From the NCBI GenBank assembly GCA_028715025.1, contig JAQTLG010000034.1:1-10230 (forward strand): DNA of 10,230 nt, written 5' to 3'. The notes under the pieces were generated by a model. The model saw only the letters and a program-made list of their open reading frames with translations, had not been told where the DNA came from and searched no databases. Origin of the DNA: Dehalococcoidia bacterium (GTDB lineage Bacteria > Chloroflexota > Dehalococcoidia > GIF9 > UBA5629). A program made the translations under genes and the position numbers. Within the stretch, counting starts at the first letter, position 1. The number at the start of each line of letters is the position of its first letter. Positions 6,778 to 10,230 of the stretch are shown here, in pieces.

Positions 6778-7207
6778 CCTTAAAGGACACCGAGCCCGGC
6801 ACGGAGCGGTTGGACATAAAGCGCATCGCTTGCGATTGACTGTAGTTTTGGGCATCCTCTATCGTATCCCATTCATAATAACCCGCGGAATCACCATTTA
6901 TTGGATTATACATCCAGAGCTTGGAACGAAAACCAGGAAGTCCGAGTATCAGGCACATCGGTAACAAAGAAAATATCATGTTCTGACGAACAGACATGTT
7001 GGCTACGTGAAACCTGGGTATAAAGATCGCCCCCGGTTTCTCAGGCTGGCCTTTATGCGGGTCGACGACGGCCTCGCGGAAGATGATCCATTTCTCCCCG
7101 TCTATAATAAATTCCTTTCCGACTCTGTTTCGCGGAAAATGCAAACGTCCGGTACATGTATTACCGATAGTATTGAACAATGACAGAATAAAATTGTAGT
7201 TATGCAT
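6758..7207 (-). CDS. Conserved-looking hypothetical protein, possibly a dimeric alpha/beta-barrel fold
   Basis: A 149-residue protein with no name I can give. It reads as a real protein: the central part has IPRFHVANMSVRQNMIF, LGLPGFRSKLWMY, a Gly-rich turn, GYYEWDTIEDAQNY, and RSVPGSVSFKVIP near the end. The order 'PGF - strand - GYYEW - E.A..Y..S - RS.PGSV' recalls small dimeric alpha/beta-barrel (ABM/YdhR-like) proteins, some of which are monooxygenases or heme/lipid binders. That link is a tentative inference. There is no signal peptide; a hydrophobic patch (FSLLPMCLILGLPGF) is too short and Pro-broken for a clear membrane helix. The start ATG (7207-7205) has only a weak purine stretch upstream. 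It lies 78 bp after PPDK on the same strand and could be co-transcribed, though an AT-rich TATATTTA in the gap may be its own promoter. The 3' end overlaps the convergent epimerase gene by 20 bp. Confidence 0.7.
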   Translation of the reverse strand: MHNYNFILSLFNTIGNTCTGRLHFPRNRVGKEFIIDGEKWIIFREAVVDPHKGQPEKPGAIFIPRFHVANMSVRQNMIFSLLPMCLILGLPGFRSKLWMYNPINGDSAGYYEWDTIEDAQNYSQSQAMRFMSNRSVPGSVSFKVIPVRD

Positions 7208-7285
7208 TCAATTTCTTTAATCGAACATAAATATATTTATCTATCGGACATGCTTAACCGGGCAGACTAGAAAGCAGGGAGCTGA

Positions 7286-9553
7286 TTACAGAACAGCTTC
7301 CGCCGAATCTTTCTGCGAGATGGCGGCCTGGGCGGCGACCAGTTTGGCGATAGGCACCCTGAACGGGCTGCAGCTCACGTAATCCACGTTGATGGCGTGG
7401 AAAAACTTGATCGAAGTCGGCTCGCCCGCCTGCTCCCCGCAAACGCCGATAGGAATATCCTTCTTCGCGCGGCGCGCCCAGAAAATGGCGGTCTCCATCA
7501 GGCGTCCGACGCCCTTGATATCGATAATTTCGAAGGGATTGTCTTCGAGTATGCCGATCTCGAGGTAAGTGGAGAGGAACTTCTTTTCGGCGTCCTCGCG
7601 GCTGAACGAATAAACCGCCTGCGTGAGGTCGTTAGTACCGAAGGAGAGAAAGTCCGCCACCTCGGCCAGCGTCCCCGCCCTCATGCAGGCGCGGACGGTC
7701 TCCATCATGGTTCCCACCTTGAGGGTGGAACCCTCGGTGCAGCTCTTCTTTATCATGATCAGTTCCTGTGAAGTGATCACCTGAGGAATCATAATCGATA
7801 CGTCGGCCGGGACCTCTTTCTTGGCTGCCTCGACAGCCTCGACCTGCATCCTGTATATCTCGGGATTGGTAACCGCCACACGCACACCCCGGTGTCCCAG
7901 CATCGGATTTATCTCCTTGAGCTCCGCAATCCTTTGTTTGGTCCTGACGTCAGTGGTATCCGTTTCGGAGGGCAGGAACTCGTGGAGCGGCAGGTCGAGC
8001 AGCCTGATAATGATGGGAAGTCCATTCAATTCCTTGAAGAGGACCTGGAAATCCTCTTTCTGTAGCTTGCTCAGGTGCTGAAGCGCCCTGGCTTTCTGGG
8101 CAGCGGTATCGGCCAGGATATATTCCCTGATGGCGGAGAGCCGTTCCGGACCATTGAACTGCCTCTCAGTGCGGCAGAGCCCGATGCCTTCAGCGCCCAG
8201 TTTAATGGCCTGTGCCACCATGTCCGGGGTATCTGCATTGGCCCTGACTCCCAGCCGCTTGGCGCCGTCCAGCCAGGTGAGAAGCTCGCTGAACTCCTTG
8301 ATCATGACCCCTTCTTCGAGAGGAACAGTGCCGATATAAACTGCGCCTGCTGTGCCGTCTATAGTGATGGTGTCTCCCTGGCGGACGGTCTTCCCTTTGC
8401 AGGTAAAGACCTTCTTCTTGGGATCGATTTCGATGTCTTCGGCGCCGCAAACGCAGGGCTTGCCCATCGCCCTGGTCACGATGGCGGCATGGGAAGTCAG
8501 CCCGCCCCGGGAGGTGAGCACGCCGTCGGCTGCGGCAATGCCCTGTATATCGTCAGGGCTGGTCTCGGGCCTGACAAGAATGGAAGGGATACTTTTCTTT
8601 GACAGAAGCAAGGCGTCGTCCACCGTAAACACCACACGCCCGATCACGGCGCCGGGGGCCGCCGCCAGCCCGGTGGTCAGACACTCGTGACGTTGATCCG
8701 ATTTAATATGCTTGTGCAGTAGCGCCCGCAGATCGTCGGCCTTGATGCGTAAAATGGCTTCTTCTACAGTGATGCGGTCCTCATGTACCATATCTACAGC
8801 CACTTTCACCGCGGCCTGACCACTCCTTTTTCCTGAGCGGGTTTGCAGGATATACAGCTTCTCCGATTCAATGGTGAACTCGACATCCTGCATATCTCGG
8901 AAATGTGATTCGAGCAGGGCGACTTTTTGCTCCAGCTCACGATACATTTTGGGCAGGATGGATTTAAGCTGTGATACGGGTACGGGGGTTGTGGATCCAG
9001 ATACGATAGCCTCCCCCTGCGCACGCTGGATATACTCGCCGAATAATCCATGCTCCCCCGTACTGGGATTGCGGCTGAAGACGACGCCCGTTCCGGATTT
9101 AGCATCCTTGTTGCCGAAGACCATGGCCTGTACGATGGCGGCAGTGCCGATGTCAGAAGGGATGTTGTTGAGGCGGCGGTATTCGATGGCGCGTATGTTA
9201 TCCCAGGATTCGAAAATGCGCCGGATGGCCGCTCTCATCTCGGACATGCTGTTGATATTGAGGACTGTGTCCATCATGCCGGGCATGGAGACCGGCGCCG
9301 AAGAGCGGACGGAAACCTGAAGACCCTTGCCGAGCTTTACGCCGATTTCTTTCTCCAGCGCAGTCACGGCCTGGGTTATCTCTTTCTCGGACAGGCGGCC
9401 CGTTTTCTTGTACTCATTGTAACCCTGGACCGAAACCACGAAACCGGGCGGGACGGGCAGACCGATCCTGGTCATGGTTACCAGGTTGGCGCCTTTATTT
9501 CCTAAAAGGGTTTTATCCTCGCATTTATCCTGAAAAGAATAGATATATCCCAT
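7286..9553 (-). CDS. ppdK: Pyruvate, phosphate dikinase, compact form
   Basis: A 755-residue cytoplasmic enzyme that interconverts pyruvate, ATP and Pi with PEP, AMP and PPi, linking glycolysis and gluconeogenesis. The N-terminal ATP-grasp part shows GNKGANLVTM (18-27), VSVRSSAPVSMPGMMDT (80-96), SGTGVVFSRNPSTGE (153-167) and RDMQDVEFTIE (219-229). The phosphohistidine domain has GGLTSHAAIVTRAMG, with swivelling H355 and the neighbouring T353 that regulatory kinases target in other PPDKs. The PEP/pyruvate barrel has GLCRTERQF (458-466), RLLDLPLHEFLP (517-528), LSFGTNDLTQ (636-645) and catalytic C705 (GVCGEQAGEP). Classical enzymes are about 870-900 residues. Here the segment that normally follows MDTVLN, about 100 residues, is missing, joining LNI directly to MRAAIRRIFESWDN. 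All catalytic motifs survive, so it is probably active. ATG 9553-9551 has GGAGGTG (9567-9561) 7 nt upstream. Confidence 0.95.
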   Translation of the reverse strand: MGYIYSFQDKCEDKTLLGNKGANLVTMTRIGLPVPPGFVVSVQGYNEYKKTGRLSEKEITQAVTALEKEIGVKLGKGLQVSVRSSAPVSMPGMMDTVLNINSMSEMRAAIRRIFESWDNIRAIEYRRLNNIPSDIGTAAIVQAMVFGNKDAKSGTGVVFSRNPSTGEHGLFGEYIQRAQGEAIVSGSTTPVPVSQLKSILPKMYRELEQKVALLESHFRDMQDVEFTIESEKLYILQTRSGKRSGQAAVKVAVDMVHEDRITVEEAILRIKADDLRALLHKHIKSDQRHECLTTGLAAAPGAVIGRVVFTVDDALLLSKKSIPSILVRPETSPDDIQGIAAADGVLTSRGGLTSHAAIVTRAMGKPCVCGAEDIEIDPKKKVFTCKGKTVRQGDTITIDGTAGAVYIGTVPLEEGVMIKEFSELLTWLDGAKRLGVRANADTPDMVAQAIKLGAEGIGLCRTERQFNGPERLSAIREYILADTAAQKARALQHLSKLQKEDFQVLFKELNGLPIIIRLLDLPLHEFLPSETDTTDVRTKQRIAELKEINPMLGHRGVRVAVTNPEIYRMQVEAVEAAKKEVPADVSIMIPQVITSQELIMIKKSCTEGSTLKVGTMMETVRACMRAGTLAEVADFLSFGTNDLTQAVYSFSREDAEKKFLSTYLEIGILEDNPFEIIDIKGVGRLMETAIFWARRAKKDIPIGVCGEQAGEPTSIKFFHAINVDYVSCSPFRVPIAKLVAAQAAISQKDSAEAVL

Positions 9554-9560
9554 GGTTATC

Positions 9561-9567
9561 CACCTCC
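9561..9567 (-). promoter_or_regulatory. Ribosome binding site of ppdK
   Basis: On the minus strand GGAGGTG lies 7 nt before the ATG at 9553-9551, an excellent SD that fixes this start. Confidence 0.75.
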
Positions 9568-9577
9568 ACTAACGATA

Positions 9578-9587
9578 ATTATATATC
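9578..9587 (-). promoter_or_regulatory. Possible -10 element of ppdK
   Basis: The minus strand reads TGATATATAAT around 9588-9578. It offers TATAAT (9583-9578), or TATATA preceded by TG as an extended -10. The distance to the SD and ATG (24 nt) suits a short leader. I see no good -35 at 16-18 nt, so this is tentative. Confidence 0.3.
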
Positions 9588-10004
9588 ATACGATTCAACC
9601 GGGCTCAGGGATAAGCATAGAGTGTGTGGGTGAGGACCATAATTATTGAGCAATCATTTTTGAAGTTTTCTATCGTCAAGGAGCAATAGAAAAAAATATT
9701 CCTGGCCGATGAAAAACCTTAGATTTGCCTGGGGCACATGTGTCATTTCAAGACGACTAGCTCTAATAACTGGTCAATGGTCATTATTAATTACAGCATC
9801 TGAAGATCGCTGGAAGTCTTTTCTCCACTCGTAGTTTACATCAAAGTAGCTAATGCTTTAGATTGTTTTTAATGTTAGCTACTGGCAAAAGCTGGAAAAG
9901 GTCAGAGAAAGGGATAGACATAAACATTTTACGAAAATGAAAGAAAAAAGATGGCGGTTGCTAGACGCTTAATGACCTGTTAAAGCCTTTGTCTAAATTT
10001 GAAT
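9588..10004. other. Divergent intergenic region between ppdK and the MFS gene
   Basis: About 420 bp with no recognisable gene. It is AT-richer than the flanking genes. It holds the 9-bp inverted repeat at 9845-9883, a CACATGTG palindrome at 9735-9742, and two tandem TGGTCA copies one base apart (9771-9776 and 9778-9783). A 41-codon ORF at 9709-9834 has no SD at a useful distance and no recognisable motif. The region likely carries divergent promoters and regulator sites. Confidence 0.5.
9845..9883. repeat. Perfect 9-bp inverted repeat, operator- or hairpin-like
   Basis: AGTAGCTAA (9845-9853) and TTAGCTACT (9875-9883) are exact reverse complements separated by 21 nt. Each arm contains the 6-bp palindrome TAGCTA, and the two palindromes are 29 bp apart, close to three helical turns. 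This would suit two dimer sites for a regulator, or a stem-loop if transcribed. It lies about 135 bp before the leader ORF of the MFS gene. Confidence 0.5.
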
Positions 10005-10011
10005 GGGAGGT
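10005..10011 (+). promoter_or_regulatory. Strong ribosome binding site of the leader ORF
   Basis: GGGAGGT lies 5 nt before ATG 10017. It is stronger than the site in front of the transporter itself (GGAGA at 10046-10050), which suggests that ribosomes load here first. Confidence 0.5.
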
Positions 10012-10016
10012 AGTAC

Positions 10017-10058
10017 ATGGAGATTTCAAAATGCCTATCGGGGATGGAGAGAAGATGA
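10017..10058 (+). CDS. Putative 13-residue leader peptide coupled to the transporter
   Basis: ATG 10017 with a near-ideal SD opens a 13-codon frame (MEISKCLSGMERR) whose TGA (10056-10058) overlaps the transporter's ATG (10055-10057) in an ATGA junction. This layout is typical of translational coupling, in which terminating ribosomes restart on the next gene. The peptide has no obvious run of one amino acid, so classical attenuation is not indicated. The frame is short and could be chance, but the SD, spacing and exact overlap occur together. Confidence 0.4.
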   Translation: MEISKCLSGMERR

Positions 10059-10230
10059 ATAAATCTAAGTATCCCTGGTTCGTATTCGGAACATTCTTTG
10101 CTTTTATTCTCTTTCAACAGACCGAGAGGTTAGTAATCGGACCGTTGACCACTCCCATAATGGACGAGTTTCAAATCAATGAAGCGCAGATGGGACTGGT
10201 TTTTTCCGCTGCACTGATCGTTGCTGCCGT
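10055..10230 (+). CDS. Major facilitator superfamily transporter, N-terminal part (runs off the window)
   Basis: The first 58 codons of an inner-membrane carrier. After the short charged start MNKSKYPW comes a hydrophobic helix (FVFGTFFAFILFQQ), then a loop RLVIGPLTTPIMDEFQINEAQMG and the start of a second helix (LVFSAALIVAA). The 'P.I..EF.I...QMG...SA' loop between helices 1 and 2 is characteristic of MFS sugar-phosphate/anion:cation-symporter-type carriers. The Thr-Glu-Arg (TER) in helix 1 is polar, which is also seen in such carriers. The start is ATG 10055 with GGAGA at 10046-10050. An in-frame ATG at 10031 is possible but has no SD. Substrate cannot be told. It may import the substrate of the operon at 1400-6777, but ppdK lies between, so that is speculative. 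Confidence 0.8.
   Translation, partial: MNKSKYPWFVFGTFFAFILFQQTERLVIGPLTTPIMDEFQINEAQMGLVFSAALIVAA

Noticed and set aside
7280..7298. Possible hairpin AGCTG/CAGCT over the ppdK stop codon
   Set aside because: It has only 5 bp with a 9-nt loop, lies partly inside the gene and has no T-tract, so I do not call a terminator.
8075..8602. 175-codon plus-strand frame inside ppdK
   Set aside because: It is antisense to the conserved phosphohistidine domain (GGLTSHAA), and GC-rich codon positions explain the open frame.
9709..9834. 41-codon plus-strand ORF in the intergenic region
   Set aside because: The nearest SD-like sequence is about 25 nt away and the peptide resembles nothing known.
1..10230. 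CRISPR arrays, tRNA or rRNA genes, insertion sequences
   Set aside because: I saw no regularly spaced repeats, no tRNA-like cloverleaf segments, no transposase motifs and no terminal repeats.

Overview
The window is about 10.2 kb of bacterial DNA of moderate GC content. Strong Shine-Dalgarno (SD) sequences precede most genes, and short four-base overlaps join some of them. No taxonomic marker gene is present. The mix of an arsenite methyltransferase, a pyruvate phosphate dikinase (PPDK), a BKACE-family enzyme, SCP2 and SDR proteins and an MFS carrier would suit an anaerobic or sediment-type bacterium such as a Chloroflexota or Desulfobacterota-like lineage. That placement is an inference and is weak.

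Layout. (1) 44-874, plus strand: a complete arsenite S-adenosylmethionine methyltransferase with all expected cysteines. (2) 875-1399: a gene-poor stretch with the decayed C-terminal end of a GNAT acetyltransferase on the minus strand, interrupted by an in-frame TAG, then about 300 bp of apparently non-coding DNA leading to the next operon. (3) 1400-6777, plus strand: a tight four-gene operon. It encodes a 931-residue three-part protein (SCP2-like lipid-carrier domain, Gfo/Idh/MocA oxidoreductase, M24 creatinase/prolidase-type domain), a BKACE/DUF849 beta-keto acid cleavage-type enzyme, a classical SDR and an extended SDR (NAD-dependent epimerase/dehydratase family). (4) 6758-7207, minus strand: a 149-residue protein of unknown function, overlapping the end of the operon by 20 bp. 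(5) 7286-9553, minus strand: a compact PPDK lacking about 100 residues present in classical enzymes. (6) 9554-10016: a divergent intergenic region with a perfect 9-bp inverted repeat. (7) 10017-10230: a 13-codon leader ORF joined by an ATGA overlap to the start of an MFS transporter that runs off the window.

The most interesting unit is the 1400-6777 operon. Three of its four genes encode NAD(P)-dependent redox proteins, and the fourth encodes an enzyme family that cleaves beta-keto acids with acetyl-CoA. The fusion protein adds a lipid/acyl-CoA-binding domain and an intact five-ligand dimetal M24 active site. This looks like a catabolic module in which a hydroxylated, possibly hydrophobic, substrate is oxidised, hydrolysed and cleaved. 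I cannot name the substrate. A perfect internal SD and GTG at the oxidoreductase/M24 boundary suggest that the M24 part may also be made alone.
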